From Prostheceraeus crozeri (lineage: Eukaryota; Platyhelminthes; Polycladida; Euryleptidae): a DNA stretch of 64,000 nt. This document shows, one piece after another, positions 28,501 to 37,725 of the stretch. The notes under the pieces are model-generated. The model was not told where the DNA came from. It did no database searches and was given only the letters and a program-made list of their open reading frames with translations. Each line of letters opens with the position of its first letter. The first letter of the stretch is position 1. The translations under genes and the position numbers were made by a program. The stretch is taken from NCBI GenBank assembly GCA_907163375.1, contig CAJQUW010004789.1, positions 62,001 to 126,000 of the forward strand, written 5' to 3'.

Positions 28501-31500
28501 CCCATCAAATTGAAGGAAGAATCATTGCCAAATGTGCCTCTCAGCGAGATGATAGTTTGTATTTCATGAGGAGAACTCTGTACATTATTCTAAATTTAAC
28601 TTTTATTTCCTTCAAGATATTTATAGAACGATATTTATATTCAAGATATTTATAGAACGAGCAAAGCAGCAAATCTTCAAACTAAAGAAGTTGGTGGCAT
28701 TTGCCTTTCATTCCCATCAAATTCTAAATTTGAAGGTAAAACTCAGGACTTCAGCGTCTATAATATTGATGAACATTTGAAGCTCACAACCGTTAGCACA
28801 TCATCAAATGAATTGTTAATATTAATGGCAATTAAATTAATGCATTCATAAATGACGACGTATCTGAAATATGCCAATAATATAGCAACTGGAATTTTAA
28901 TCTGATTGGTGCATGACAACGCGAAGCGCCTGCTGATGAATGTTGAGTTTGATGGATTCATTTGTAAGTCATGTAAGGGCTGTACACTAAACCAACGAAT
29001 GAATGTCGCATTTTTAATTTCATTTTGTTATTTGAATCAGGGAAATCAGTTGCGACATTCATTCTTTGGTGCAAAGGAAAATAATGTTTATATCCACAAC
29101 ATATTATGGTATGGAATATGGAATCCTATTATGATAAGCCATTTAAAAACTGCTTATAAAACCAAGAATAACTCGCTTAAAATGTTTAAAATCTTAACTT
29201 AAACTAACTTTAAAAGGTGGTTTCTTGTAAAGATCAAATTTTGTTCACATTGCATTGTCTGATGCGCTGTATAGCAACCGTTGGACCTCAGCAAATATTT
29301 GCAATTTAAAATTCTTGCTTGTGTCACATTTTTCTTCTGAAAGAGTCAATTCATATGTTGGAATATACCATATTCTTGTTAACCATTAGTTTCAGGCTTT
29401 TATGTGTCAGGTGATAAATTGATGAAAATAAAACAAAATTTACAAGTTCCTATCAAAATATATGAAATTCCAGATATACAGGATGGCGCACGTAAACCGC
29501 CGGATTTTAAACTTTTATTACTCCTCAAATATTCATCCGATCGTCATGAAACCTTGATTCTACACTCTTAAGTAATGTCAGGTTTGGAAGATTGATTGAT
29601 GCTGTACACATGTAGTAGAAAATATTGACTGAATGACATGTAGTAACATTCAACTTCAGCTGTACTTCCAATGTAAAAATGAAAAATGTATCTGTAAATC
29701 TCCAATACCTTAACTAAAACACATAAAACCCGAATTAGTTAAACATTTATTAAATGAAAAACATAAGAAAAAAGTGTTAGTAGTCATCGAACTTCAACGT
29801 GTCCTCCTCCATTCTCGAAGGATATTCGAGTCGCTTTGGGTAGGCCAGAGCAGTTTCTCAGACACATCAGTTGTCACACTTTCTTGAAATGCTTGTATGC
29901 GGTCCTTCAGGACTTGCATGGATGTTGGCCGTGTATGGATGTATGCAAACTTGACAAAACCCCCACAGAAGAAATCTCAAGGCTCCAAGGTCTCAGGTCA
30001 GGTGAACGGCCAGGGCATGTTATGGAGATCCTGTCCCGTCCCATCTTCATCTCATCTTATTGTTCAAACGTTCACGCACGCACACACAGGCCAGAAGCAT
30101 TTCTCGACACATCTCAGTTGTCACTCACTTCTCTTGTTGTATGTGGCGGTACTTCAGGGTCTTGTCATGGATGTTGGCCGTGTATGGCCAATGCTTGGGA
30201 CCCCCACAAACAAGAAGAAATCTCGTCAGGTCAGGTGGTCAGTGGAACGCCGCAGGCAGGGTGATATAGGAGATCCCACGCATTAGGATCATTTGTTAGG
30301 CATCTTCACACACACATCACTCACGATTCACATTCTTCAATGTTCGTTCAGAAGATGACCGGTCCGGCATTTTTTTGATATCATTAAATCTGTTTCGAAA
30401 CACTCATCTCTGGGCTGTGACGTAAGAATGAATGACCTTAAAAGTGGCATCCTGACTTCTCATTACCACTGATATTGTTGAACTATCCCGAGGTAGCAAG
30501 ACTTGTCCTTCAATTCGGAGTTGCCGGCAGCAAAATAGTGAAAGTATGCTTAAAATATTCTACTGCGCATTATAGACCAACCGCATTGGTAGTTAGATAA
30601 TCTCGCCTATCATATCATGAAAACTGAATATCATTGGTTTGAAATTAAAATTTCAGTTAAATTTATCGTCATTGAATTTTATCGACAAAATAAATAGCAT
30701 TTTAAAATGTAATTTTTATGGTTTCGAACATGCTTCCATCAAGATAATTACTCAAGTCGGTATTCAGAAATCAGACGTTTATTAGCCATTGAGGCAAAGC
30801 TTTACAGTCAAGATCGTAAAAGTGCACTATCTGAACATAGTTTGACTGACCATGCCGATAGAATGATGAACATCGATAATTTCCAGCTTTCTGTCCTAAA
30901 TAAACAAAAGAATTCGATGCAAACTAAAATGGCCGAAGCACTCTTCATAGCGTTGAACAAGCCACAAATCAACCGCAAGCATGAATTGATCTAACGAGTC
31001 GTCACTGCCTAATCATTTTTATATTTAAGCCAACTGCCTGTTCATTTACTTACCCCCTTGATACTGTCCACCGTGACGAAACGCGTCGGGGAACTTTATT
31101 TATTTTTTAAAAAATAAAAAAATTGTCTAAATTGAGGGAGAGCTATATTTTTGCTTACATCGTGGAAAATTGAATAATGAACCTCCCGTATAAGACAACA
31201 AAAGATCTGAAAGCTTTACAATGTTAATCAAGATAATGATAGACGATTCACTCAGTTGTCGACGCGCCTGATAGTATGTTGACGATCGATGTAATATATC
31301 ATTACGTTGACCATTCCGTCCGAAGGATTAGAAAGTAGATTCATCAAACTAATAAGTTAAACATGTGCGAACTCCCCAACCTTCGTAGGATTACTATGCT
31401 CTTGCACATCATGTCATCATTTTTCTTGATTGCTGATGATTCTCATTTCAGCTGCTCTTCAAATGGCTTGCTGTATTCAACGCAAAGATGCCAAGCAATG

Positions 31501-31714
31501 GTTTTCAGAGTTGAATGTTGATATGGAAAAGGTAAGGTGATTTGATCTCACTCAAGCATTCGACTTCATCACTCATGTTTTCATTGAACAGATTCTTGAA
31601 ATCGGACGAATTCTTCTTGCTCTCTACGATATGTGGAAGGAGTTTGATGAGAAGACGGACATGCCCAAGATAATGGAAAAACTTCCGAAGCCCCGCCTGC
31701 AAAACAGCAGGTAA
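4489..31714 (+). CDS. CycC: Cyclin C, nine coding exons
   Basis: Cyclin C partners CDK8 in the kinase module of Mediator and acts in the nucleus on RNA polymerase II transcription. Coding exons are 4489-4520, 9985-10091, 10941-11095, 11161-11212, 16846-16943, 22463-22560, 26212-26279, 31452-31531 and 31592-31714. They total 813 bases, 270 codons plus stop; human cyclin C is 283 residues. All introns are GT-AG and every junction phase fits. Diagnostic stretches include [20 protein letters not shown] at the start, [20 protein letters not shown] and [17 protein letters not shown] in the first cyclin fold, then [36 protein letters not shown] and [17 protein letters not shown]. The stop TAA follows PKPRLQNSR, a slightly shorter tail than in vertebrates. 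Introns of 3.6-5.6 kb hold transposons. All positions were read by eye. Confidence 0.95.
5203..5277 (-). repeat. tRNA-derived fossil or SINE head
   Basis: Read on the minus strand, TTGCTCAGTTGG fits the RNA polymerase III box A (and a tRNA D-arm). GTTCGAATACC about 45 bases downstream resembles box B and a T-loop. The acceptor and T stems do not pair well, so this is not a working tRNA gene. It is a pseudogene or the head of a short interspersed element. Confidence 0.45.
6854..6930 (+). repeat. GGACTCCGACTC-type minisatellite
   Basis: Three or four degenerate copies of a unit like TGATAGGACTCCGACTCC. The same phrase recurs at 9432-9515 in this intron, so it is a dispersed simple-repeat family and not coding. 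Confidence 0.6.
9985..10091 (+). CDS. CycC: Cyclin C coding exon 2
   Basis: The acceptor TTTTAG lies at 9979-9984 and the donor GTGAGT at 10092. It encodes [14 protein letters not shown] to TIFFAN, the helix before the cyclin box. Confidence 0.95.
10328..10736 (+). repeat. Dispersed repeat family R1, copy A
   Basis: About 409 bases that recur with high identity at 22977-24168. Both copies begin GATTGCTTCTTTA, share AACGAGTTGGAATGCTATG and end shortly after CAATAATCTGCTTTACAGG. No long open frame and no terminal repeats are clear. It is probably a non-autonomous mobile element of unknown class. Confidence 0.7.
10941..11095 (+). CDS. CycC: Cyclin C coding exon 3
   Basis: The acceptor TTTCAG precedes 10941 and the donor GTAAAT follows. 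It encodes the core of the first cyclin fold, [20 protein letters not shown] through LFLASKVE. Confidence 0.96.
11161..11212 (+). CDS. CycC: Cyclin C coding exon 4
   Basis: A 65-base intron separates it from exon 3. It encodes [17 protein letters not shown] and ends in phase 1 at donor GTAAGT. Confidence 0.94.
11864..13619 (-). mobile_element. mariner-type DNA transposon with long terminal inverted repeats
   Basis: The element is 1,756 bases long, flanked by TA at 11862-11863 and 13620-13621, and lies inside cyclin C intron 4. The ends are inverted repeats of about 288 bases (11864-12151 and 13332-13619), roughly 95% identical by eye; both inner ends carry AATACACCTCA. The transposase lies on the minus strand. 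Its last codons (VEVY and stop) sit inside the left inverted repeat, so the repeat overlaps the gene. Long-TIR mariners are known but not the commonest form. The small divergence of the arms suggests fairly recent insertion. Confidence 0.92.
12140..13182 (-). pseudogene. mariner transposase, broken
   Basis: The start [20 protein letters not shown] is followed by a helix-turn-helix N-terminal region (about residues 1-95) and then the DDE/D core. The first acidic site is in [11 protein letters not shown], the second in [11 protein letters not shown], the third in [20 protein letters not shown]; this is a DD34D-like layout. Two breaks are seen: a stop in place of Gly in SREL-IPQSTVV near 12897, and a frameshift near 12490 just before the QQDGAPPH block. 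The family protein is about 340 residues and the pieces together account for that length. The + strand frames over it are shadows. Confidence 0.88.
13620..16845 (+). other. Rest of cyclin C intron 4: no gene seen
   Basis: AT-rich intron DNA after the mariner. Overlapping short frames at 14599-15091 and 15554-15832 match nothing. A-rich, low-complexity sequence covers about 16310-16440. A possible tRNA-derived repeat lies at 16545-16625. Confidence 0.5.
16545..16625 (+). repeat. Possible tRNA-derived SINE fragment
   Basis: GGGTAGCTGAGGTCATCAGC (box A-like) is followed by GTTTCGGTCCCGGCA (box B-like), 40 bases apart, and then non-tRNA sequence. The spacing fits a polymerase III promoter. A preceding TCCTTAAAGGACTGAT phrase partly recurs near 63061. 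Decayed and uncertain. Confidence 0.3.
16846..16943 (+). CDS. CycC: Cyclin C coding exon 5
   Basis: The acceptor CGTTTCAG and donor GTAAGT bound LKNRYTFMF through [13 protein letters not shown]. This matches the YPYRxxHILECEFYLLE segment of the family. Confidence 0.94.
16944..22462 (+). other. Cyclin C intron 5: repeats, no gene seen
   Basis: 5,519 bases. It contains a 13-bp-arm palindrome at 17264-17298, a degenerate GGGATTGGGTTGGA-type repeat at 20060-20170, TTTCCAGG-rich dispersed-repeat text at 21020-21190 and 22280-22335 (the latter ending CGGACACCCTGTA, like a transposon terminus), and a 45-base minisatellite at 21911-22075. None of the open frames is recognised. Confidence 0.5.
21911..22075 (+). 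repeat. 45-bp minisatellite, about four copies
   Basis: Copies start at 21911, 21956 and 22001, with a fourth decayed one near 22044. The shared core is CCATACCACACGACGTTAAT. The first two copies are nearly identical and later ones diverge. Confidence 0.75.
22463..22560 (+). CDS. CycC: Cyclin C coding exon 6
   Basis: The acceptor CTTTCAG and donor GTAAGC bound [20 protein letters not shown] through VYQLSW, the start of the second cyclin fold. Confidence 0.94.
23237..24045. mobile_element. Nested palindrome-rich insertion in repeat R1
   Basis: Starts CATGGACTCCTAGATATATA, which folds back on TATATATCTAGGAGTCCATG 20 bases later. It ends with another TATCTAGGAGTCCATG at about 23984-23999. The inside holds a 108-base hairpin (23863-23970) and phrases (TTCTATGGTATTGTTAATTT, CACATAGAAGTAGATAATAG) that recur at 25370 and 24367. 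No open frame of note. A non-autonomous, fold-back-type element is the likeliest reading. Confidence 0.5.
23863..23970. repeat. Near-perfect 108-base hairpin
   Basis: The outer arms ATAGTGATATAACTAC and GTAGTTATATCACTAT pair fully. The inner arms, including CATCTGTACTACCAT and its complement and ATGTAGCAC/GTGCTACAT, pair with few mismatches. The loop contains GGCTTCGCC. Stem length is about 45 pairs. Confidence 0.8.
24169..26211 (+). other. Rest of cyclin C intron 6: no gene seen
   Basis: AT-rich intron DNA. It repeats phrases of the nested palindromic family (24367, 25370) and holds an inverted pair around 25653-25690 and 25835-25875 (CCAGAAACGTTTTCAGCAAT and its complement). No recognised coding segment. 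Confidence 0.5.
26212..26279 (+). CDS. CycC: Cyclin C coding exon 7
   Basis: The acceptor CTTTTCAG and donor GTGAGT bound [20 protein letters not shown], matching RIVNDTYRTDLCLLYPPFMI of vertebrates. Confidence 0.95.
26280..29476 (+). other. Cyclin C intron 7, left part: no gene seen
   Basis: A single transposon-terminus-like phrase, GAGGTGCGGCCAATAAGCTT, lies at 26398-26420 (mariner-type), but no second end or transposase was found. A short tandem duplication of TTCAAGATATTTATAGAACG lies at 28613-28660. Short frames are unrecognised. Confidence 0.45.
29479..30290 (-). mobile_element. Decayed mariner-like element
   Basis: Read on the minus strand, the sequence ends [16 protein letters not shown] and stop (29784), the usual C terminus of a mariner transposase. 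Upstream, in shifting frames, is [15 protein letters not shown], a relic of the PDxxPxDFFLWGxxK block. A possible outer end CAGGATGGCGCACG follows TA at 29477. The distance from end to stop (about 305 bases) is like the mariner in intron 4 (276), so the two may be related. Many breaks and an internal duplication of about 250 bases (29860-30190) are present. Confidence 0.55.
30764..31091 (+). mobile_element. 3' end of a Penelope-like retroelement
   Basis: A 76-codon open frame (30764-30991, stop 30992-30994) reads as the tail of a Penelope-like polyprotein. It has [15 protein letters not shown], then [20 protein letters not shown], the conserved end of the GIY-YIG endonuclease domain (compare REALEIRKxKPxLNR). 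The 3' flank at 31053-31091 carries GACGAAACGCGTC with flanking CCCC/GGGG, the signature of the hammerhead motif known in these elements. The reverse transcriptase is missing, so the copy is 5'-truncated. It lies in cyclin C intron 7. Confidence 0.65.
31053..31091 (+). ncRNA. Hammerhead ribozyme-like motif (degenerate)
   Basis: CCCC and GGGG can form stem I, a short GTC/GAC stem II caps the second arm, and GAAACGCGTC supplies the GAAA core, a minimal stem III and the GTC cleavage triplet. The other core strand reads TTGATAC where CTGATGA is expected, so activity is doubtful. Position 3' of the Penelope endonuclease frame matches the known location. Confidence 0.4.
31452..31531 (+). CDS. CycC: Cyclin C coding exon 8
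   Basis: The acceptor ATTTCAG and donor GTAAGG bound [20 protein letters not shown] through VDMEK. Confidence 0.95.
31592..31714 (+). CDS. CycC: Cyclin C coding exon 9 with stop
   Basis: Follows a 60-base intron. It encodes [18 protein letters not shown] through [11 protein letters not shown] and ends at TAA 31712-31714. Confidence 0.93.
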   Translation: MLEIGRILLALYDMWKEFDEKTDMPKIMEKLPKPRLQNSR

Positions 31715-32403
31715 TTTACAAGATTGAAATGTTCTGATTGTAAAATGAGATTTCTTGTTAAAGCATTCGAGAGGAACTGTCAATAAGTTACCGCTTAGTT
31801 CCGTGAAGAGTTGACAATTCGAAGTCTTATCTTCTTCGTCGATTTGACCTTCTTCCAGCCATCATATCGGGTCGGTCGCCTCACAGACGATGTTTTTATA
31901 TGCGATATTTCCGACGAAAGCTAGGAGAACTGGTCGTTGTGCGTATTTGGTGACAGCGGATGCTGAAGAGGAGGGGATTATTGGTCCAATTGCTGCGAAT
32001 AAGAAGCTAGAATGCACATATCAGATTTCCATGCTATTGAAGAGATGAGTACGATGACTAGGATGGTGCCACAGCGAACTTTGGCAGACGGTATATCTCA
32101 GGGACGTCAGGCTTATTTGAATATTATCATTGAAAATGGACCATTGCAGGCTTGCGATTGTTCCTAAAATTTGAGAGTTTCTTAATATTCGGGAAGTCGA
32201 ACAGAAAGTTGCCTTGCGTGATTTCTTGGCAGATAAAGGCACATCCCACGCCCAATAGTTCCAGTCCTGATGGATAACGTAAGTTCTTGAAATGTGCAAC
32301 TCTCAGCTGCTGGTGAGTCTGAAAACACACTTTTCGTATCTGGAAGTTCGTTGAATTCTTAGACGCATAAGAGAATGAAGTTCCAACTCGAGTTGGTCTG
32401 AAA
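31715..32403 (+). other. Cyclin C 3' region
   Basis: Presumed 3' untranslated region and downstream DNA. No AATAAA is seen close to the stop. An open frame after an acceptor-like site at 31859-32046 is not needed by cyclin C. The right end, GTCTGAAA at 32396-32403, is the target duplication of the hAT element that follows. Confidence 0.5.
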
Positions 32404-35400
32404 CAGTGTCCCGGCCAGCTCGTAAATGCGCAAATTGAGAACATGGAGCGTAAATTTCGTTTTCAGATTGACGAATTTTGTGTATTCGAAAATCTCTGGC
32501 CGGGACACTGCTTCAAACATAATTGCCAATAAGAAGTCTTCATGTAGTCGAGAATAACTTTTCTTATGAGTCGAATCATCATTGCTGCGAAACATTTCGT
32601 AAGATGTTTTCAGACTCCAAAATCGCTGGAAACATGCAACTGAAAGAGGATAAAGTGGCATATATAATCAAGGACGCCATATTCCCACACAACAATTGCT
32701 TGCGGATGATTTGTAAAATTCACTATACGCCCTCCACATAGATGAAGCGGACAAGTGCAGATTTCATCTAGGTATTGTTATTCGCTCTATGAAGAAAGAT
32801 GATTGGAACATTTACGTCCAGTCCTTGGATCTACCCGAGCTGACGTCCACCACTGCAGAATGCATCACTGAAACACTCATCAAAACTCAATCAAGCATCA
32901 AGCAGAATGCATCACAAGTTCCTCAGACCTATACCAACAAGATGGCTTCAGTGTGTAGATGTTATTCGAAAGATTGTTGAACAGTTTCCAGCATTGGTAG
33001 TTTTTTTCAACGACTTGCTACTTGAAAATCCAAATCATTTATCAGCCCAAAAGATGAAAGAAAAACTTGACAACCCTTTTACCTTGTGTATTCTTCAGTT
33101 TCTTGCTTACGCCTTGAAATTGCTTCAAGAATTCGAAAAAACTTTCCAGTCTTCTGGCTGCCATGTTCACTAGTTATGGAAGAGCTTGAATTCGACGCTT
33201 CATAGATGGCTGCTCAATTTCGTTAAGCAGGACAAGATTGTTTCAAAAAAACCAGCGATTACGTGTTATCGTAGCAATGTTTTGCCAGATTCAATCTTGA
33301 TTATCGGAGAGAGCACACGAGTCACGATTGGCTTACTGAATGAACATCAGAGAAACATCTTCTATGATCAAGTACGTGAATTCTTCATTTGCACAACGGA
33401 CAAGCTCTTGCACTACCTGTCATTCAGCAATGCCACCCTTCGAAGTCTACGGTTCTTGTTGCCGTCCTCGAAATCTTCTTCTCGTTTGGAGAAATGGGTG
33501 ATAAAAATAGCGAAGGAAATGCCGTCAGTCGTGTCTTCTGCTGAATTGGACGACCTTCGGCTTGAAATTCGCATATATGAAAGCAGCAGCCCGATCGATG
33601 ATACATCATCCGTTAATGATTTCAGTGTCCTATACTGTCAAAATTGGTAGAACGTCTATTCAGCATGATCGGCGATATTCTTGTAAAGAAGATGCAAAAT
33701 CTGGACCAGCGGAGCTTGCGTGCATTGACTTTTATTAAGTCAGACATGATAGCTCAGGAGAAAACATGCTATGACTACTGCATCACTCCAAAGTTGATCA
33801 CGTACGTCGAAAATGCAAAACAAGCTGATAAACAGCGATTACAAGAGGAAAAAGAGATCAGTGCTCGTAAAGCTGAAGAGGAACGATTAAACCGCCAACG
33901 CTCTCTTATGAAAGAAGAACGTGAAAAGTCAACCAGATTGAGTGAGATTAACAATTCCATCCAATCGATGCTGTGGCGGCTTCAGAAGAAAGATTAAAAA
34001 GAGCACACGAAATCGAGAAAGAAGCTCAGAAAATGCTCTCGTGACACAAAGGACTGAATTAGAAAAAAAGAAAGCTATTCTGCAGAGCAACAACGGTGAG
34101 TATAACTAATGATGATATCGGTTGAAAGTGATGGTTCTGAATGAAATATTCTCTGAATTTCAGGATTGAGAAGCGGATTGCGGAAAAGCTGCTAAAGGAA
34201 ACGTCAGGGATAAATTCGTGATCCCCAAGAAGAAGAAGAAAAAAGTATAGGTGAAAGTTTTTGTGACTTTTTGAACGAACTTGTTGTTATTGCTACTCCC
34301 GAATTCTTCCCTCATGGACGATTACCCTACAAGCAACAAACAATTCTTTCAGCGATCAGCTATATCATGTCACAGCATTTTCTGTAATTTTTTTTCTTGT
34401 TGTATTTTTGAACTTTGGTTTTTAGATTATATGTATTTTCTTAATAGACACCGTAATTAGATGCAGTTATGCGACACTGTCATATCATTTGTTTTTTGCA
34501 GTCAAATTTGGTATACTTGCGTATAAAATCATTTTATATGACCTCTGTCATGAGTTAAACTCAATTGTTTGAATTAGTTGTCCTTTCTACTTCATGTACG
34601 TCATTGTTCAGATGCGAAACTTAAGCATTATTTTGTTTCCTAACAGATTGAAGATACACGGGGTCTTTTAGAAGTTCTTATACTTTAGGATGCAGACATT
34701 GCTTTCATATTAATGGCATATTTAGTACTTTTTACAGTGATATACCTCACCTTATGATATAAGAAATCGGATAATCTTTAGATTTTGATGAATTTGAACT
34801 TGTTCCGACCTATTCTTATCTTAGTTTTTTATTTGAAATTGACTTCGTCTTTGGGATACAGAATATTTTAAATTTGAATTTCTTCATCTCATTAGATAAT
34901 TCTCAAGTTTGACTTTGAAATTCTTCAATCAATGGTTTTTTAAATTACAGTATATTTTGTCCATTCAGTCAGATTGATGGATAGAAAAATATTCTATCAG
35001 AGTTCCTCACTCCGTCCCAGCAATGACCCACGAACGTATGGGAAGTAAATGAAAATATATAGCAGACTGTTGGAAGACCGGTTTCGATTTTTCATAATCT
35101 CTCTCAATTCCAACGTCTTATGCGACAGAGATTACAACCAGATTAATAAGATTTGAATCAGATGAAACTGGTACGATTAACACCGCTCATGGAAGTGTCA
35201 GATTCAAGAGAGGCCGTCGTTTGCTCAAAAAACGTTATTTTCTTTTGGACTTGACTTTGCGTGAGACGGAAACGCCTCACACCCGGTCAAAGAAAGAAAA
35301 GATAATTTAAAAATCGATGGAGGAGAAAATTCAAAATTTCAGAGATGAAGTCATTTCAAATTGAAGTCTACTAAGTCGGAACAAGTTCAAAGTTATCATA

Positions 35401-35917
35401 GTTCTGATGATTTTTTTCTTTTGGCAACGTAATCTACATGTATATAATGATAAAAGTGCTAAAAATGCTGTAAATACGAAAACAATTACCTTATCTCAAA
35501 ATTCGAAATTCAATAATTCATGCAAAATTCTATGCTGTATCATCTAAAAAAATACTGAAATCGGACAAGTATCAACTGATGAGTCATAAGCATTTGCAAT
35601 GTGAAGGTACTCTTGAGGGACTCTGCATGCGTAAGAAGTACGAGGTGCATCGGTAGTCAGGTGAATTAGTCGACTTGGTGCATTTATCCATTTTGATTGT
35701 TAAACCCCTTTTTTGTCAATCGGTATTCATATTGTAATTTTGATTTAATATACGTACATTTGTACTGTGAATGTCGTTTTGACTACTTTTCTACTATAAG
35801 GGACTTTTTCTTCTGTGGTAGGGTAAAAACGTCAATTGAAAACGCCAGTTTTTCAGCGAATTTCAGATTTTTCCCTCGTGGGCGTAAAAATTTCGAAAAT
35901 CTCTGGCCGGGACACTG
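32404..35917 (+). mobile_element. hAT DNA transposon with perfect 8-bp target duplication
   Basis: 3,514 bases bounded by the 15-base inverted termini CAGTGTCCCGGCCAG (32404-32418) and CTGGCCGGGACACTG (35903-35917). Both flanks are GTCTGAAA (32396-32403, 35918-35925), an 8-bp duplication as hAT makes. The transposase is on the + strand at about 32520-34250 and is broken. A second inward-facing terminus lies at 32496-32510. The right 1.6 kb has no gene. The perfect duplication points to a moderately young insertion, even though the gene is already broken. Confidence 0.92.
32523..34250 (+). pseudogene. hAT transposase, broken
   Basis: Pieces in different frames read in family order: CCETFRKMFSDSKIAGNMQLK, DLPELTSTTAECITETLIKT, FLRPIPTRWLQCVDVIRKIV, and the dimerisation end VERLFSMIGDILVKKMQNLD, followed by an unusually Glu/Lys/Arg-rich coiled tail (33790-34060). 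There are at least four frame changes or stops. A GT-AG pair at 34096-34164 could be a real intron in the tail. The type is the SCAND3/KRAB-A-domain-like hAT group common in invertebrates. Confidence 0.8.
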
Positions 35918-35925
35918 GTCTGAAA

Positions 35926-36648
35926 TTTACATTTTTTGAAGTCCCGGGTTTCCTATGTCGCTGAAGTGTTGATTTCTTGTAAAGTGTTATTCGCGCTGAT
36001 CAATCCTGACAATGTCATCAATCGTCGGAATACCGGCCCGAAGGCCCTCATTGCAACATGAAAGATGACCTGGTCACATGCTACATTTGACACTCCCCAC
36101 TCACAATCACCAGACACGAGGGGACTCAAAAAGAGCCAACTGTGACACCAAGTAACCGGCAGGCAAGCGTTCGCTGCCCCAGAGCTCCTAGAAAGAATTC
36201 CGTTGTGTGGTCTTCGCCAGGTGTCAGTGATAACTTCTGTATCATTTCCTTCAATACTGAGAATTACACGGTTCTGCAAACTTGCACGGAAAATAAAACT
36301 GTAGAAAAAAAACACTGAGAGACATAAAAAAAGGGCATATTTCCACGCTGGAAATTACGTTTGAATTTCTCTCCGCGGTCACACAGACTTCCTACTACCG
36401 CATAGAAAATAGGTAGAAAGAGTTGAGTGTCTGTCGACTGGGATGACAAGGCTGACATGACGAAACTGCTAGACTTTTGACCGTATTCAACAATTTTTCA
36501 CATCTATGGAAAAAGCTCCAGGAAAATTGAAGGAAATATAACCTGACATAAAAAATGCTCCACTCAAATATATGAACTTTATTCCACTCGCACTCATTTA
36601 TAAGATAGCATTTTATATAAAACATTATATTTGAATAGATGGGAGACA
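35926..36648. other. Unassigned stretch
   Basis: A minus-strand frame (36315-35953) with TDTWRRPHNG and CDQVIFHVAMRAFGPVF looks non-random and may be a transposon relic, but no family is recognised. The rest is AT-rich. Confidence 0.35.
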
Positions 36649-37725
36649 TTAGTACCGAGTATGTCCTCCCCGCACTGAAATGCAGCTTTGAAGTCTCATC
36701 GGCATCGAGTCGCAAAGATGATCAAGCCGTCCTTGATCCAGCAATGACCATTGATCGATGAGTCTCTCTGAAAGAGCTGTCAGTGTTGATGGCGGATGAT
36801 CATATGCATCTCTCACGTTCCGACCAAGTTCATCCCAAGCATGTTTGATCGGAGACAGGTCGGGGGAGCGTGAAGGCCAATGGAGGATGCGAATTCCAGA
36901 TCTCACTATCGCTGTTGTTACACAATGAGCTCTGTGTGGTCGAGCGTTGTCATCCTGGAATATGAGGTTGAGTTCATTTACCGTTGGGATGACGATTGGA
37001 GATATGATATTCGATAAATATCGCTCTCCCTTCAAGTTCCCATTCACAATGACTGCGACATAATTCGACCTCCGTACCAGATACCAGCCCAGATCATCAC
37101 GCTACCACCACCATAGCGGTCATGCTCAGATATGCAGCAGGGTGAATACCTCTCACCAACCATTCGATGCACTCTAATGCGACCATCGTGAAAATCCAAA
37201 GTGAAACGGGATTCATCCGTCCACATCACTTGACGCCATTCCTCTGTGCTCCACGACAGATGCTGCTCACACCATTCCACACGCTTTCGTTTGTGTTCGA
37301 GACCTGCGGAGAAAACAATTGGCAGTGAAACAATGTCATTGTGTGAAATTCTCTCATTACTTACTTAGAGGAATTCTTACAGCAGGTCGGTATGACCTCA
37401 GGCCCGCTTCTGCTAGACGGCGATATGCTGTTCGTATACTGCATGCAATTCCTGCTGCAGCTTTCCAGCTGATGGCCAGTCGAGGAACACTCTTAAAGCG
37501 ATTGCGCTTTGCTGAGATAACCAACTTCCTATCGGTAGCATTGTTTGTCAATCTCGGTCTCCCTGATCCTTTCCTTCTTTTAACATTTCCATCATCGTTC
37601 CATCGACTCCACCACCTGCTCACAGTGGAGTGTGACACACCCAACTTCCGTCCAACAAACCTACAACTCTTTCCACATCGTAGCATTCCAACAGCCATTC
37701 CTTTTACAAACTCTGATTGCAACAT
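36649..37725 (-). mobile_element. Tc1-type DNA transposon, transposase broken
   Basis: The minus strand carries a Tc1-like transposase in three pieces. The first is MLQSEFVKGMAVGMLRCGKS with a helix-turn-helix region (KLGVSHSTVSRWWSRW) and GSGRPRLT. The second is WTDESRFTLDFHDGRIRVHR with GSVMIWAGI. The third is FQDDNARPHRA and WPSRSPDLSPIKHAWDELGR. The expected catalytic Glu of PIEHxWDE is Lys here. Two breaks separate the pieces. The normal length is about 340 residues. The terminal inverted repeats were not identified. Confidence 0.85.

Noticed and set aside
29836-30269. Overlapping plus-strand frames as a host protein
   Set aside because: They lie antisense to a decayed mariner transposase and contain a 250-base internal duplication that explains their repeats.
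31859-32046. Possible tenth exon of cyclin C after an acceptor-like CTTCCAG
   Set aside because: Exon 9 already reads into a stop after the normal C-terminal PKPR region, and the extra frame (HIGSVASQTMFLYAIFPTK) has no similarity to cyclin C.
35953-36315. LINE open reading frame on the minus strand
   Set aside because: Looks non-random, but no reverse transcriptase or endonuclease motif could be identified.
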